From Petrimonas sulfuriphila (GTDB lineage Bacteria > Bacteroidota > Bacteroidia > Bacteroidales > Dysgonomonadaceae), in contig CP073276.1 of the NCBI GenBank assembly GCA_038561985.1, positions 992,001 through 1,056,000 on the forward strand: DNA of 64,000 nucleotides. The letters are read 5' to 3'. The notes under the pieces are model-generated. The model searched no databases and was not told the origin of the DNA. It was given only the letters and a program-made list of their open reading frames with translations. Each line of letters begins with the position of its first letter. Position 1 is the stretch's first letter. Shown piece by piece: positions 25,577 through 36,800 of the stretch. The position numbers were made by a program, and so were the translations under genes.

Positions 25577-28099
25577 ATGAATACTAAATCATTAATTCTT
25601 CCTTTACTGTTCTCGTACGTTGCCGTCTTTTCTCAATCCGGGAAAATTGAACCTCTAAAAGCCACTTCGCGGACCGACAATATCAGCGCTGCATGGACCG
25701 ATCGCGTATTGTTTTCAGGTAAAGCGTCTAAACCGGAAGGGCGCAATGTTCTCTGGTACCGTGAACCGGCCAAAGTATGGGAAGAAGCTTTACCGTTAGG
25801 CAACGGACGTTTAGGAGCGATGGTCTTTGGAGGCGTGGCTGATGAAAGAATTCAACTTAATGAAAGTTCTTTGTGGGACGGTTACTCACTCGACCCCAAT
25901 AATCCCGAAGGAGTAAGGGCTTTACCTGAAGTTCAACGGCTTATTTTCGAGAACAAAAACAACGAAGCCGTACAACTGGCCGAAAAAAAAATGATGGGCA
26001 TCCCGAAAGGTGTGAGACCCTACCAGTCATTGGGCGAATTATGGTTTGACACTCCTCATGAGCGGGCAGACAACTACCTTCGCAGCCTCGATTTAACAAC
26101 AGCCATCGCCACAATAAAATACACGTTTGAAGGCAAAGAGTATGTCCGCGAAAACTTCGTGTCGGCAGCAGATGGGGTTATGGTAGTCCGTTTCACCTCG
26201 ATAAACGGTGGAAAAATAAACGCATCATTTACCTTGCGTCGTCAGCAGGATGCAGAATGCAAAAAGCATTCGTCGGAATCGAACACATTGCTTTTAAAAG
26301 GCCGGCTTCCTATAAAAGATACAAAAGGAAATACACGCGGAATAAGTTTTGCAGCACAGGTAAAAGCCATTACCGATGGAGGAACAATCGGCTTCAACGG
26401 CAACATCATGTCGGTAGCTGAAGCCAACTCATTGACACTTTATGTTGCAGGCGCTACCGATTATCCGGGGTTAGACAATCTCGGGCAGACCCCCCTCCCG
26501 GGTAATCCCGAGCAGACCTGCCTCGAAGCGATCAACAAAGCTTCCGCTAAACCCTACGAGATGTTGAGGTCGGCTCACATAGCTGACCATCAGGCTTATT
26601 TCAACCGGGTTGCCCTCGACCTCGGCCCGGAATCGGCCCTTCCAACCGACGAACAACTAAAGGAAGCGAAGAGGACAGGACAACCCAACGCCAACCTGGT
26701 GGAAACCTATTTCCAGTTTGGCCGTTACCTGCTTATCGCCAGTTCACGGCCGGGAACCATGCCTGCAAACCTGCAGGGACTGTGGGCATGGCAAATGAAT
26801 CCACCCTGGAATGCCGATTATCACACCAACATAAATCTACAGATGAATTATTGGCCTGCTGAAATAACCAATCTGGCGGAAATGCACCTCCCCTTATTTG
26901 ATCTTTGCGAAGCCCTTGTTCCATTTGGCCGGCGCAGCGCCAAAGTAATTTACGGAGCCAGGGGCTGGGTAGTACATCACCTTACCGATGCGTGGGGATT
27001 TTCTGCCCCGGCCGACGGGCCACAAGGCGTGTGGCCGATGGGTGCCGCCTGGCTGGCACAACATCCCTGGGAACATTACTGCCACACACTCGATAGAAGT
27101 TTTCTTGCAAAACGGGGTTATCCACTGATGAAGGGCGCAGCAGAGTTCATTCTCGACTTTTTGGTAACCGCTCCCGAAGGTACGGCTTTCGCCGGAAAAC
27201 TGGTAACAAACCCTTCCTATTCTCCTGAAAACGCTTTTATATTGCCCAACGGTGAACGTGCAGTTTTTACCTATGGCGCCACCATGGATCTGCAAATCAT
27301 TCATGATTTGCTTACAAATTGCATTGAAGCAAGTAAAATACTGGGTGTAGATAAAAATTTCCGCAGCCGGTGTACGCAAGCATTGAAACAGCTGGCCCCA
27401 ACACGTATCAGTAAAGAAACCGGACGTATAATGGAATGGGCGGAAGACTATAAAGAAGTAGAACCGCATCACCGCCATACATCACACTTATTTGCATTGC
27501 ATCCCGGGAACCAGATTTCAGTCACCGGAACGCCCGACCTGGCCGAGGCCGCACGCAAAACACTTATTGCCCGCGGCGACGACGGGACCGGCTGGAGCCT
27601 CGCCTGGAAAATAAACATGTGGAACCGGCTTCATGACGGAAATCATGCTTACAAGCTATTGTCGGTATTGTTGGGTTCCAAAACCCTCCCGAACCTGTTC
27701 GACACACATCCTCCGTTCCAAATCGATGGGAATTTCGGCGCCACCGCCGCCATTGCAGAGATGTTGATTCAAAGCCATGTCCGCACCCCAGACGGAGGAT
27801 TCGAATTGCACCTTCTCCCATCGCTCCCGTCGGCAATACCTGAAGGCTCTGTAAAAGGGCTGCGGGCACGCGGCGGTTTTGAGGTGGATATCGACTGGAA
27901 AGCCGGTAAACTTAACCACGTCAGCGTTCGCTCCGATAAAGGGGAAAAGTTGCACTTACGCTACGGGGGAAAAATCCTGACACTTGAAACCCAAAAAGGC
28001 CAGCAGTTTTTCCTGGATGAGGAGTTAAAAGTAAAGAAGAGAAAACGGGATTCTGATCAATTATTGCCAATGACAAACGAAACATCAATCAGCTTTTGA
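25577..28099 (+). CDS. glycoside hydrolase family 95 (alpha-L-fucosidase type)
   Basis: 840 residues. Signal peptide about 1-20 ([11 protein letters not shown]). The N-terminal beta domain opens with [20 protein letters not shown] and [13 protein letters not shown], the usual GH95 start. The (alpha/alpha)6 catalytic domain has [18 protein letters not shown], which carries the Asn pair of the active site. It also has EWAEDYKE with the general-acid Glu, [14 protein letters not shown] and [14 protein letters not shown] with the conserved Asp. GH95 enzymes invert alpha-1,2-L-fucosidic or alpha-L-galactosidic bonds of host glycans or plant xyloglucan/pectin. Periplasmic. Stands alone with its own promoters. 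Confidence 0.95.
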   Translation: MNTKSLILPLLFSYVAVFSQSGKIEPLKATSRTDNISAAWTDRVLFSGKASKPEGRNVLWYREPAKVWEEALPLGNGRLGAMVFGGVADERIQLNESSLWDGYSLDPNNPEGVRALPEVQRLIFENKNNEAVQLAEKKMMGIPKGVRPYQSLGELWFDTPHERADNYLRSLDLTTAIATIKYTFEGKEYVRENFVSAADGVMVVRFTSINGGKINASFTLRRQQDAECKKHSSESNTLLLKGRLPIKDTKGNTRGISFAAQVKAITDGGTIGFNGNIMSVAEANSLTLYVAGATDYPGLDNLGQTPLPGNPEQTCLEAINKASAKPYEMLRSAHIADHQAYFNRVALDLGPESALPTDEQLKEAKRTGQPNANLVETYFQFGRYLLIASSRPGTMPANLQGLWAWQMNPPWNADYHTNINLQMNYWPAEITNLAEMHLPLFDLCEALVPFGRRSAKVIYGARGWVVHHLTDAWGFSAPADGPQGVWPMGAAWLAQHPWEHYCHTLDRSFLAKRGYPLMKGAAEFILDFLVTAPEGTAFAGKLVTNPSYSPENAFILPNGERAVFTYGATMDLQIIHDLLTNCIEASKILGVDKNFRSRCTQALKQLAPTRISKETGRIMEWAEDYKEVEPHHRHTSHLFALHPGNQISVTGTPDLAEAARKTLIARGDDGTGWSLAWKINMWNRLHDGNHAYKLLSVLLGSKTLPNLFDTHPPFQIDGNFGATAAIAEMLIQSHVRTPDGGFELHLLPSLPSAIPEGSVKGLRARGGFEVDIDWKAGKLNHVSVRSDKGEKLHLRYGGKILTLETQKGQQFFLDEELKVKKRKRDSDQLLPMTNETSISF

Positions 28100-28119
28100 A
28101 ATTTCCGTCAATCGTAAAA

Positions 28120-28371
28120 ATGAAAGGTCCTGTCGTCGCTCATGGCGACAAATATTTTTCCGAAAAAAGATTCTCCGAAACTTAGGCAGAAACATCGTGG
28201 CATCGATGATTAAATATCGCTGCGGGAGTTCTTCTGACTTTTGTTCAGGTTGGCCCACTGTTCGTAGGTAAGCCGACGTTGCCTTATGCCTTCTTTAGCC
28301 TTATCGAAATTACAACTGCCTCAGTTATTGATTGGTTAGTGTTACGGTGGGAAAATGAGGATACAGCATAA
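28120..28371 (+). pseudogene. frameshifted remnant of a membrane protein
   Basis: From 28210 to the stop at 28369-28371 one frame encodes a hydrophobic stretch (IAAGVLLTFVQVGPLFVG, then LPYAFFSLIEITTASVIDWL) with a charged end (RWENEDTA). This is the look of the last two membrane helices of a small integral protein. It has no start codon and is preceded by stops; a neighbouring frame upstream reads KKILRNLGRNIVASMIKY, which would join it with one frameshift. I do not recognise the family. A shorter 36-codon antisense frame at 28210-28320 is less convincing. Confidence 0.4.
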
Positions 28372-28374
28372 TAA

Positions 28375-28420
28375 AATCCTCCCCCTTATAATCAACAAAA
28401 ATAAAGGGGAGGATTGTTTT
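28375..28420 (-). terminator. terminator for tRNA-Arg
   Basis: Arms AATCCTCCCC (28375-28384) and GGGGAGGATT (28406-28415). On the minus strand the hairpin follows the tRNA and is succeeded by TTTATTAT. Confidence 0.75.
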
Positions 28421-28428
28421 AATCTTTG

Positions 28429-28500
28429 TAGCCCGGCCGGGAATCGAACCCGGATCTAAAGTTTAGGAAACTTCTATTCTATCCATTGAACTACCGCGCC
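28429..28500 (-). tRNA. tRNA-Arg, anticodon CCT
   Basis: 72-nt cloverleaf on the minus strand. D arm GTTC...GAAT, anticodon arm GAAGT-TTCCTAA-ACTTT with CCT at positions 34-36, and T arm CCGGG-TTCGATT-CCCGG all pair. CCA is not encoded. The acceptor stem GGCGCGG / CCGGGCT has one G-G mismatch (4-69) and a terminal G-U. Reads AGG codons. A -7 box just upstream and a terminator downstream support expression. Confidence 0.92.
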
Positions 28501-28510
28501 AAATACACTG

Positions 28511-28518
28511 CAAAAGTA
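28511..28518 (-). promoter_or_regulatory. -7 box for tRNA-Arg
   Basis: Minus-strand TACTTTTG, exact consensus, 10 nt before the tRNA 5' end. Confidence 0.65.
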
Positions 28519-28642
28519 ATGTTTTTTCCGATATTCTCAAACATCCGGACATATTTGCTCAAATCAATTGGCCCCCCAAACAATTTTTCATTTAAACTGT
28601 TTAGAGTGTAAACAATTTATTTCAACCCATAATTTTTCATTC

Positions 28643-29143
28643 ATGAGCCATATTGCAATACTTTACGGCACTTCCGGCGGTAACACTGAATCCGTGGCTA
28701 AAAGCATCCGGAACCTTTTCGACGATAATGCCGACCTTTACAACGTCGATACGATTAAGATTGACGACATAAAACCTTATAAATACCTGATCCTGGGCAC
28801 TTCAACTACAGGAATTGGCGATTTGCAGGACGACTGGGACAGTTTTCTTCCCGTTTTTTCGAAAGCCGACCTATCGGATAAAACCGTTGCAATCTTTACG
28901 TTGGGTGACAGCGCCTCGTTTTCGAGCAGTTTTGCCGAGGCAATGAAAGTAATTTACGATGCCATAAAGGATAAAACAAAGGTGGTTGGCTTCGTCGACG
29001 ATGAGGGATACACCTACGATGACTCTACCGCTGTTGTAGACGGACGTTGGGTAGGCCTTCCCATTGATGAGGACAATGAATACGATCAAACCGACGCCCG
29101 GCTTAAGGCTTGGGTAGAGGAATTAAAAAAAGAGTTTATTTGA
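28643..29143 (+). CDS. fldA: flavodoxin
   Basis: 166 residues from the ATG at 28643 (MSHIAILYGTSGGNTESVAKSI). The FMN phosphate loop GTSGGNTESV is at residues 9-18. The FMN-stacking loops are GTSTTGIGDLQDDWDSF and TLGDSASFSSSFAEAM. Long-chain type, judged by the extra loop before GRWVGLPIDEDNEYDQT. A soluble one-electron carrier that replaces ferredoxin under iron limitation, for example with pyruvate:ferredoxin oxidoreductase. Followed by an intrinsic terminator. Confidence 0.95.
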   Translation: MSHIAILYGTSGGNTESVAKSIRNLFDDNADLYNVDTIKIDDIKPYKYLILGTSTTGIGDLQDDWDSFLPVFSKADLSDKTVAIFTLGDSASFSSSFAEAMKVIYDAIKDKTKVVGFVDDEGYTYDDSTAVVDGRWVGLPIDEDNEYDQTDARLKAWVEELKKEFI

Positions 29144-29165
29144 TCAAACTGTCTTAAGGATACGG

Positions 29166-29206
29166 ACAGGGCTGAGTTGTACAGGCGATTCAGCCCTGTT
29201 TCTTTT
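29166..29206 (+). terminator. intrinsic terminator after flavodoxin
   Basis: Stem ACAGGGCTGA / TCAGCCCTGT (29166-29175 and 29190-29199) followed by TTCTTTT. Confidence 0.85.
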
Positions 29207-29267
29207 ATGGGGTTTCCCTTGTTCAAGTTGAAGTTTTATCGTAATTTCGTTGCCAAAAATAAATTTT

Positions 29268-32063
29268 ATGCAACGTTTCTTTTACTACAGGCCCTTTGTA
29301 TTTATTACTTTGCTTACGCTCAGTCTATCGAGCTTCTCTCAGAAAAAACAACTCGATCACTCCGTTTACGACAACTGGAAAAGCCTCCAGGAAATTTCCA
29401 TCAGTAATGACGGCAGGTTTATCAACGCCGTTATCAGCCCGCAGGAAGGCGACAGCACACTTTATATCTATGATTCAAAGAAAGAAAAAGAGTTACTAAT
29501 TCACCGGGTAAACAAATATACGCTGTCGCCCGACGGACGATACACGGTCGCTTTGTTGAAAGCCCCTTTTTCAGAAATTCGTCAGGCAAAGATCAAGAAA
29601 AAGAAAGCCGATGATTTTCCCAAAGACTCGTTGGTTATTGTCGATAATGAAGCATTTACGCTTTACAAAATAGCCGATGTAAAATCTTATGCCACATCTA
29701 CAGAGATGGCTGGACACATTGCCTATAAAAAAGCCGCACCGAAAGATACGGCAAAAAACAAACCAAACAAACCGGCAGACCTGCTAATTATCCGAAACCT
29801 AAACACCTCTGCGGAAGATACCGTTAAGAACTCCAAAGAGTTTGCTTTTAACAAGTTCGGAAATTCACTGGCCGTCTCAGTGGAGCCCGAAAAAAAAGAT
29901 TCCACCGATACGCACAGGGTACTTTTTTTCGATTTAAAAAACGGGAACAAAAAGCAGATCTCCGGCGAAAAAATGGAATACAGATCCTTTTCCTTCGACG
30001 AGCCAGGAAACCAACTAGTCTATTTAGCCACAAAGGACACCTCCAAAATTGAACAAAAAGTATTCGACGTGAGGTATTTCAAAAACACCATGGATTCGGC
30101 CGTTGTGATTGCTTCCAAAACGTCAAGGGGGTTGCCGGAAAACTGGATCTTCAATGAAAACTCAAAGCCTTCTTTCAGTAAAAACGGGCAACGGATCCTT
30201 GTTGGCGCTGCTCCAAGACAAACGCCCAAAGATACTACCCTTGTTGACTTCGAAACAGCAGCCCTTGATATTTGGCACTGGAAGGATCCGGTTGTACAGC
30301 CACAACAACTCTCCCAGCTGAAAAACGAATTGCGCAGGACCTATACCGGCATTATCGACCCCAATCGTCCACGCGAGTTCATTTCTGTTGCCAACGAGCA
30401 AATGCCAAACGCATCGTTCTCCGACGAGGGAAACGGACGGTTTGTCCTGCTCACTTCCGGCTTGCCGTACGAAATTGAAAGCCAATGGGACATTTCCTCC
30501 AAAATGGATACTTGGATTTACGATACGCAATCCAATCAATTGACCGTAATTGCCCAACCTGTTTCGGGAAGGCCACAGATTTCACCCTCGGGTAATTTCA
30601 CCTACTGGTGGAATGCTTCGGAAAAACAGTGGTTTGCTTTCGACAACAAAACCGGAAAAACCATCGGCTTGACACAAGAAATTCCGGTCAACTTCTGGAA
30701 TGAGAAAAATGATACTCCAAGCGAACCGGGTGCATACGGAATTGCAGCATGGGGAGAGGGGGACAAATTCGTACTTATGTACGATGCCTTCGACATCTGG
30801 AAATTAGATCCTTCCGGAAAACAGAAACCGGTGAACATCACCAACAATGCCGGAAGGACTGATTCCATTACTTTCCGGTACATCAACACCGATCCAGATA
30901 AACGTTTCGTCGAAAACAAAGATGTGTTGCTCTTATCGGCGTTCGACAACATAAGTAAGGAGGCCGGTTTCTACACGCTAAGACTACAAGGTCGAAATCC
31001 ACTGTTAAAGAGGGAACTGGATAAATATGGATACACTTCTGTTAAGAAGGCAAAAAACACCGACCTGTTTGTGTTTCAAAAAAGCAATTTCAATACGTCG
31101 CCAGATTTGTATATCACCCAGAATTTATGGCAATCGGCGAAAAAACTCACCGACATCAATCCTCAGATGAAAGAGTATAACTGGGGTACGACAGAACTAA
31201 TCAGGTGGACTGCTTTCGATGGAAAGCAGTCGCAGGGAATTTTGTATAAACCCGAGAATTTTGACCCTTCCAAAAAATATCCGGTAATGATCTATTTCTA
31301 TGAAAAACATTCCGATGAACTTTATCGCTATTTTGCGCCCGCCCCAAGCCGGTCTGTTATCAACATACCGTTCTTCGTCAGTCGCGGCTACATCGTTTTC
31401 ACTCCCGACATCCATTACGGAGTGGGACAACCCGGCCCTGACGCATACAACTACGTTGTTTCGGGAGCGCAGGCATTGGCAAAAAACCAATGGGTAGATT
31501 CGGAAAACATGGCCATACAGGGACAAAGCTGGGGAGGCTACCAGGTGGCCTATCTCATCACCCAGACAAACATGTTTAAAGCTGCAGGAGCCGGAGCACC
31601 CGTATCAAACATGACGAGCGCCTACGGCGGAATCCGATGGGAAACGGGTCGCAGCCGCCAGTTCCAGTACGAGCAGACACAATCGAGGATTGGAGCCACA
31701 ATGAGCGATTCCCTGCAACTGTATATTGAAAACTCCCCCGTGTTCTTTGCCAATAAGGTAAACACGCCACTGCTCATTATGCACAACGATAACGACGGCG
31801 CAGTGCCCTGGTATCAGGGAATTGAATATTTCATGTCACTGCGACGCCTGGGCAAACCGGTTTGGATGCTCCAATACAACAAGGAAGCCCATAACCTGAA
31901 CCAGCGTCGTAACGCAAAAGACCTTTCCATCCGGCTCCAACAATTTTTCGACCACTACCTGAAAGGAGCTCCCGCTCCTGTTTGGATGACACGTGGGTTG
32001 CCGGCTATTGAAAAAGGAAAATCGTGGGGATATGATCTAGAGGCCGGACAACCCGGGAATTGA
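29268..32063 (+). CDS. exported S9 family (prolyl oligopeptidase) peptidase
   Basis: 931 residues from the ATG at 29268; the near-consensus box TAATTTCG at 29242-29249 argues against the earlier TTG. Signal peptide about 1-24 ending SSFSQ. A long N-terminal propeller region spans about 25-670. The C-terminal alpha/beta hydrolase domain has GQSWGGY with Ser754. Asp843 (HNDNDGAVPW) and His875 (KEAHNL) complete the triad. Cleaves oligopeptides, typically after Pro or Ala, in the periplasm. It lies 28 nt upstream of the ECF sigma gene, but a functional link is not obvious. Confidence 0.93.
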   Translation: MQRFFYYRPFVFITLLTLSLSSFSQKKQLDHSVYDNWKSLQEISISNDGRFINAVISPQEGDSTLYIYDSKKEKELLIHRVNKYTLSPDGRYTVALLKAPFSEIRQAKIKKKKADDFPKDSLVIVDNEAFTLYKIADVKSYATSTEMAGHIAYKKAAPKDTAKNKPNKPADLLIIRNLNTSAEDTVKNSKEFAFNKFGNSLAVSVEPEKKDSTDTHRVLFFDLKNGNKKQISGEKMEYRSFSFDEPGNQLVYLATKDTSKIEQKVFDVRYFKNTMDSAVVIASKTSRGLPENWIFNENSKPSFSKNGQRILVGAAPRQTPKDTTLVDFETAALDIWHWKDPVVQPQQLSQLKNELRRTYTGIIDPNRPREFISVANEQMPNASFSDEGNGRFVLLTSGLPYEIESQWDISSKMDTWIYDTQSNQLTVIAQPVSGRPQISPSGNFTYWWNASEKQWFAFDNKTGKTIGLTQEIPVNFWNEKNDTPSEPGAYGIAAWGEGDKFVLMYDAFDIWKLDPSGKQKPVNITNNAGRTDSITFRYINTDPDKRFVENKDVLLLSAFDNISKEAGFYTLRLQGRNPLLKRELDKYGYTSVKKAKNTDLFVFQKSNFNTSPDLYITQNLWQSAKKLTDINPQMKEYNWGTTELIRWTAFDGKQSQGILYKPENFDPSKKYPVMIYFYEKHSDELYRYFAPAPSRSVINIPFFVSRGYIVFTPDIHYGVGQPGPDAYNYVVSGAQALAKNQWVDSENMAIQGQSWGGYQVAYLITQTNMFKAAGAGAPVSNMTSAYGGIRWETGRSRQFQYEQTQSRIGATMSDSLQLYIENSPVFFANKVNTPLLIMHNDNDGAVPWYQGIEYFMSLRRLGKPVWMLQYNKEAHNLNQRRNAKDLSIRLQQFFDHYLKGAPAPVWMTRGLPAIEKGKSWGYDLEAGQPGN

Positions 32064-32091
32064 GCGGCAGGAAGATGGAGAAAAGTAGTCC

Positions 32092-32670
32092 ATGACAAGT
32101 GAAGTAGAAGAACTTATCGCGTTGAAAAACGGTTCGCATAAAGCTTTCGAAGCTATTTACAACAGATATGCGGGAAAGCTTTACAACTTCATCATGACCA
32201 TCTCTCATGGCGACAAGTACATGTCAGAAGAAGTCATCCAATCTGCTTTCGTTCGTTTATGGGAAACAAAAGAAAGAATAGATCCTGAAAAGTCAATATT
32301 GTTCTACTTGTCCACAATCTCGAGAAATCTATTGTTCAACAGATATCAACGTCAAACGATCGAATTTTTGTATCAAAAATTAATGATCAATGAGCAGAAG
32401 CCGTATCACCGACAAACAGAAAATGAGATAGACCGGAAGTGGCTCGAGAGCTTTGTGGATGAACTTATTGACCAGCTTCCGCCTGCGAGGAAAAAGATCT
32501 TTATATTACGCAAGAAGGAAGACCTTTCCACAAGGGAAATTGCTGAAGCAATGAACATATCCGTCAGTACGGTTGAAACGCAATTATCGCTCGCGATGAA
32601 GTTCATGAAAGCCGAATTCGCTAAAAATTACGACAAACTGTTTCTGGCGGTGTTCTTTTTGTTAATTTAA
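32092..32670 (+). CDS. ECF RNA polymerase sigma factor (FecI-like)
   Basis: 192 residues. Region 2 covers about 12-80 (FEAIYNRYAGKLYNFIMTIS, EEVIQSAFVRLWETKERID). Region 4 covers about 120-175 (DQLPPARKKIFILRKKEDLSTREIAEAMNISVSTVETQL) with a clear helix-turn-helix. The short hydrophobic C terminus (LFLAVFFLLI) is common in Bacteroidota members. It precedes the anti-sigma gene and a SusC gene with an STN domain, so it most likely activates this locus on signal from the outer membrane transducer. Confidence 0.94.
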   Translation: MTSEVEELIALKNGSHKAFEAIYNRYAGKLYNFIMTISHGDKYMSEEVIQSAFVRLWETKERIDPEKSILFYLSTISRNLLFNRYQRQTIEFLYQKLMINEQKPYHRQTENEIDRKWLESFVDELIDQLPPARKKIFILRKKEDLSTREIAEAMNISVSTVETQLSLAMKFMKAEFAKNYDKLFLAVFFLLI

Positions 32671-32740
32671 TGTAATGTAAAAATTTGATTAGCGGAAAAG
32701 CAGTACCCGATTGTATCATAACAGAGAGGCTAAATAAAAA

Positions 32741-33721
32741 ATGACCGATAAAAACTACATGGTATTGTTCGAGAAATATCTCCGGGGTGAGTCCACCGCC
32801 GAAGAGACAGAAGCATTAATCGACCTCATCGGCTCCGAAGATAAATTCAAGGAGATGTTGGAGGTCGAACTGATGAATGCAGATCCAACCATTGACGAAA
32901 CGATCAAGAAAAGAATTTTCGGAAAGATCCGCCTAGAAACGACGCGAGAAAAAAGCTATTTGTCGGTTAACTGGCGAAAAGCCATGCAATGGGCAGCTAT
33001 TTTTTTACTACCGGTTCTTTCTGCCTTCACCGTCTACTACTTTACTCAACGTCCGCAAAGGAATCTCCAACCCACTGTGATCACAGCACAAAAAGGGGAA
33101 AAAGCTGAAGTTGTTTTACCCGATGGAAGCAACGTCTGGATCAATTCAGGCTCCACCCTCACCTACGACAGGCATTTCAACGGAAAAGAACGCTCCGTAT
33201 ACTTGCAGGGAGAGGCTTACTTTGAAGTCACGGAAAACAAAAAACGCCCCTTTATCGTCCATACAAAACACATTACCGTACAAGCACTGGGAACTTCTTT
33301 CAATGTACGTTCTTACGAAACCGACTCCCTGGCTTCAGCTGTCTTGCTGGAAGGAAAAGTAAAGGTCTCCGCATCGGGGCATGAGACAATTTTATCCGTT
33401 AATGAACGAGCCACATTCGACAAGAGAAAACAGACCCTGTTGGCAGACCGGGTGGAAGCCCTCAACTTCATTGAGTGGAAAAACGGAAACATTTATTTCA
33501 GCAACCAAACGTATGATGAGATTGCCCGGGCTTTATCGCGCATCTATAACGTGGAAATTCAGTTTGCTTCTGAACAGCTTCGCCCTATGCGATTTTCAGG
33601 AACACTTGGAAGCAGCGGCATTAAGAATGCACTGGATATCTTGTCCATGACCTCTCCCATGTACTACGAAATGAAAGACACCACAATCATTCTGCATCAC
33701 AAAGCCGAAATGGTTAAATAA
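32741..33721 (+). CDS. FecR family anti-sigma factor
   Basis: 326 residues. The cytoplasmic N-terminal domain (about 1-85) would bind the sigma factor. One membrane helix at about 85-105 (AAIFLLPVLSAFTVYYF). The periplasmic FecR domain spans about 110-220 (GEKAEVVLPDGSNVWINSGSTLTY, YLQGEAYFEV, VQALGTSFNVRSY). A C-terminal DUF4974 module follows at about 250-320 (YDEIARALSRIYNVEIQF), which contacts the STN domain of the SusC partner. Same order as in other Bacteroidota transenvelope signalling loci. Confidence 0.95.
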   Translation: MTDKNYMVLFEKYLRGESTAEETEALIDLIGSEDKFKEMLEVELMNADPTIDETIKKRIFGKIRLETTREKSYLSVNWRKAMQWAAIFLLPVLSAFTVYYFTQRPQRNLQPTVITAQKGEKAEVVLPDGSNVWINSGSTLTYDRHFNGKERSVYLQGEAYFEVTENKKRPFIVHTKHITVQALGTSFNVRSYETDSLASAVLLEGKVKVSASGHETILSVNERATFDKRKQTLLADRVEALNFIEWKNGNIYFSNQTYDEIARALSRIYNVEIQFASEQLRPMRFSGTLGSSGIKNALDILSMTSPMYYEMKDTTIILHHKAEMVK

Positions 33722-33849
33722 CATTAAAATATCAACCTGCGTTAGAGTAAACAACCGACTCAACTGTATTCTGTTTATAGGAGTTCCCTTTATGTGGAAC
33801 TTATTATTTATTGCGTAGAATTTTTTAATATTAACTCAATTATTTGTCT

Positions 33850-36800
33850 ATGAATCAGAATCTATTACGAAGGAAAGGCAAAACTTTATGTTCAGCAAAG
33901 TTTCTTGTCGCATTTATTTTCATGTTGTTTTTCTTACCTTCTTTCTCGCAGATTACTGTAAACGTACAGAACAAAACCCTGCGTCAGGCCTTGAAAGAAA
34001 TTGAGAAAGTAAGCAATTACCGGTTCTTCTACAACGAATCACTGGCCATCCTGGATAAAAACAGTTCTATCCAGCTAACGAACTCCAGTATCGATAAAGC
34101 CATGCAAACCTTGCTGGCCGGTACAGATGTTGCGTATGAAAAAAACAACAACATTGTTGTTTTGGTTGATAAGGGGACTGTGGGTCTGCAACCGGGAGAA
34201 ACTCAACAGGATAAAGTAACGGTACGGGGCCGTGTACTTGATGAAGCCGGGGTTCCCATAATAGGGGCAAACGTGATAGAAGAAGGAATAGCCGGAAACG
34301 GTACGGTCACCGATTACAACGGTAATTTCATATTGACTGTTTCGTCAAAAGCAAAAATCAAGATCACCTACCTCGGATACGGAGACGTTGTATTGAATAC
34401 AGCTGGAGGCACCTCCTTCAATGTTGTTATGCAGGAAGACACACGGACTCTTAACGAGGTGGTTGTCACCGCACTGGGCATAAAAAGAGAAGAAAAAGCT
34501 TTGGGGTACTCGGTACAGGCAGTGGAAGGCGATGGGCTACAAACCGTAAAAGGGGTGGATATGGGTACCTCCCTGACTGGAAAAATTGCAGGACTGCTGG
34601 TGCGAAACAGCACGGAATTTTCGGATGCTCCTTCTATCCAAATCCGCGGAGAAGACCCGCTGCTGGTCATTGATGGAGTTCCATACGCCAACATGACCTT
34701 ACGGGATGTTCCTTCTGACGATATAGAGAGCATTAGTGTATTGAAAGGAGCTACAGCCTCGGCTCTTTACGGATACCGGGGAGGGAGTGGAGCCATCATG
34801 GTAACCACAAAAAAAGGGCTCGCCAACAAAGGGCTATCCGTTTCGGTAAACTCGGGGACCATGTTCTCTGCCGGATACTTGGCCATTCCTGAACTGCAAT
34901 CAGATTTTGGACGTGTCGTTAGAAAAAATGCCGACGGAGCCCTCGAATATGTTCGTTCCGGAGACGGATCCTGGGGTGTACCACTGGACGGCCGGGAAAT
35001 AATTCAGTGGGATCCAATAAGCAAAATGATGAAGCCCATGCCCTATTTACCTGTTGGAAAAGATAATTTTCAAAATTTCCTGGAACAAGGCTATATTTTA
35101 AACAATAACGTTAATCTGGCCCAGCAAGGAGAATTCGGAAGTTTCCGGACATCGCTCACATGGGTGAACAACAAAGGACAATACCCCAACTCTACGTTCG
35201 ACAAATTAACCTTCAGCCTTGGAGGAGACATGAAAATCGATAAGTTCCTCCTTACAGCGTCGATGGCATACAATAAACAAGCATCCCCCAACAAGGGGTT
35301 CAGCGGTTATACCGGTTATGACCCGATGTACAACCTGTTAATCTGGTCAGCTCCCGATTACGACATCAGGGACTATAAAGATTACTGGTTAATCAAAAAC
35401 GAAGTCCAAAATAGCAGTTATACCTCAACCAACAACAATCCCTACTTCGACAGATACGAAAGAACGCACAGCATCAACCGCGATATCTTTAACGGATCGG
35501 TATCGTTGGATTATGATTTTACTTCGTGGTTGAAAGGAACTGTCAGAAGTGGATTTGACATTTACAGCGACAGGCAGGATATAACGGTTTCCAAAGGTTC
35601 GTTCCAGGGTGCAGGCAGTGCTACCGTTTTAGCCGGAGGAACACAGGTCTGGGGGGAATCGCAACGAGGTTCCTACAACATTGGCCTTGGCAGAGGGTAC
35701 AGCCTGAACAACGACTTGCTGTTATCCGCCGACAAATCATTTGGAGATGTCCGCATGGAAAGTTTTATCGGAGGAACTATTTATTACACACAAAATGACG
35801 GGATGGAAGCACGCACACAAGGCGGACTCACCATACCGGCTTTCTATTCGCTAAAGGCATCCGTGAATCCGGCAGCCGTAAGCTCTGTGATGTATAAACA
35901 ACAGGTCAACAGTTTATACGGACGGCTCGCCTTATCGTGGAAAAGCCTACTTTACGGAGAAGCAACGCTGCGTAACGACTGGAGCTCCACGCTTTCGGAA
36001 ACGACCCGCTCCTATCTCTATCCTTCACTCTCGGGAAGCTTTATCGTTTCGGAATTGCTGCCCAAGTACAATTGGTTATCGCTATGGAAGTTGAGAGGTT
36101 CATGGACAGCGTCTAAAACCCCTGCCGATGTTTACAGCATAAATTCGGTGTATAACATCACCTCCAATGCTTGGGGAAATTTAAGTTCCGCAGCTTATCC
36201 TTCGGCAATCCGGGGTACCGACGTGCTGCCCGAATCTGCCTCCACTTTTGAAATAGGAACGGCAGTAAATGTCCTGAAAAACAGGGCATCCATCGATGTG
36301 GCTTTCTACCAGAAACGCATGTACGACTTTTTACGATGGGCACCCATCAGCCCTGCTTCGGGCTTTACATCCAACTACATCAATATCGATGAGGAGATAA
36401 CAAGAAAAGGGGTTGAAGTTACCTTAAACGCTACTCCCGTAGTAACCCGGGACTGGCAATGGGATGTATCCTTGAACTGGTCAAAATATGCCCGTTACTA
36501 TACGCAGCTGGATTCGGTTTATTCAACAGACAGGCCCTGGGTGAAAGTTGGCGAAAGAGCCGATCATTATGTTCTCAACGATTACCAGAAAGACCCGCAG
36601 GGCAACATTATCCACAATAACGGACTGCCACTTTATTCGAGTTACCAATCGCTGTTTGGATATTATGATCCGGACTGGTTGTGGGGTATCTCTTCCTCCC
36701 TGAAGTACAAAGATTTCACGTTCGGCATCTCACTGGACGGACGGGTAGGCGGTATCGCACAGACTACTACAGAAATGTATATGTGGAGAGCCGGATCCCA

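Noticed and set aside
26894-27955. Long antisense open frames inside the GH95 gene
   Set aside because: They are codon shadows of a well-supported enzyme and show no family features.
19658-28099. A single polysaccharide utilization locus covering DUF1080, sialidases and GH95
   Set aside because: No SusC/SusD pair in this stretch, genes on both strands with separate promoters, and interrupting pseudogenes.
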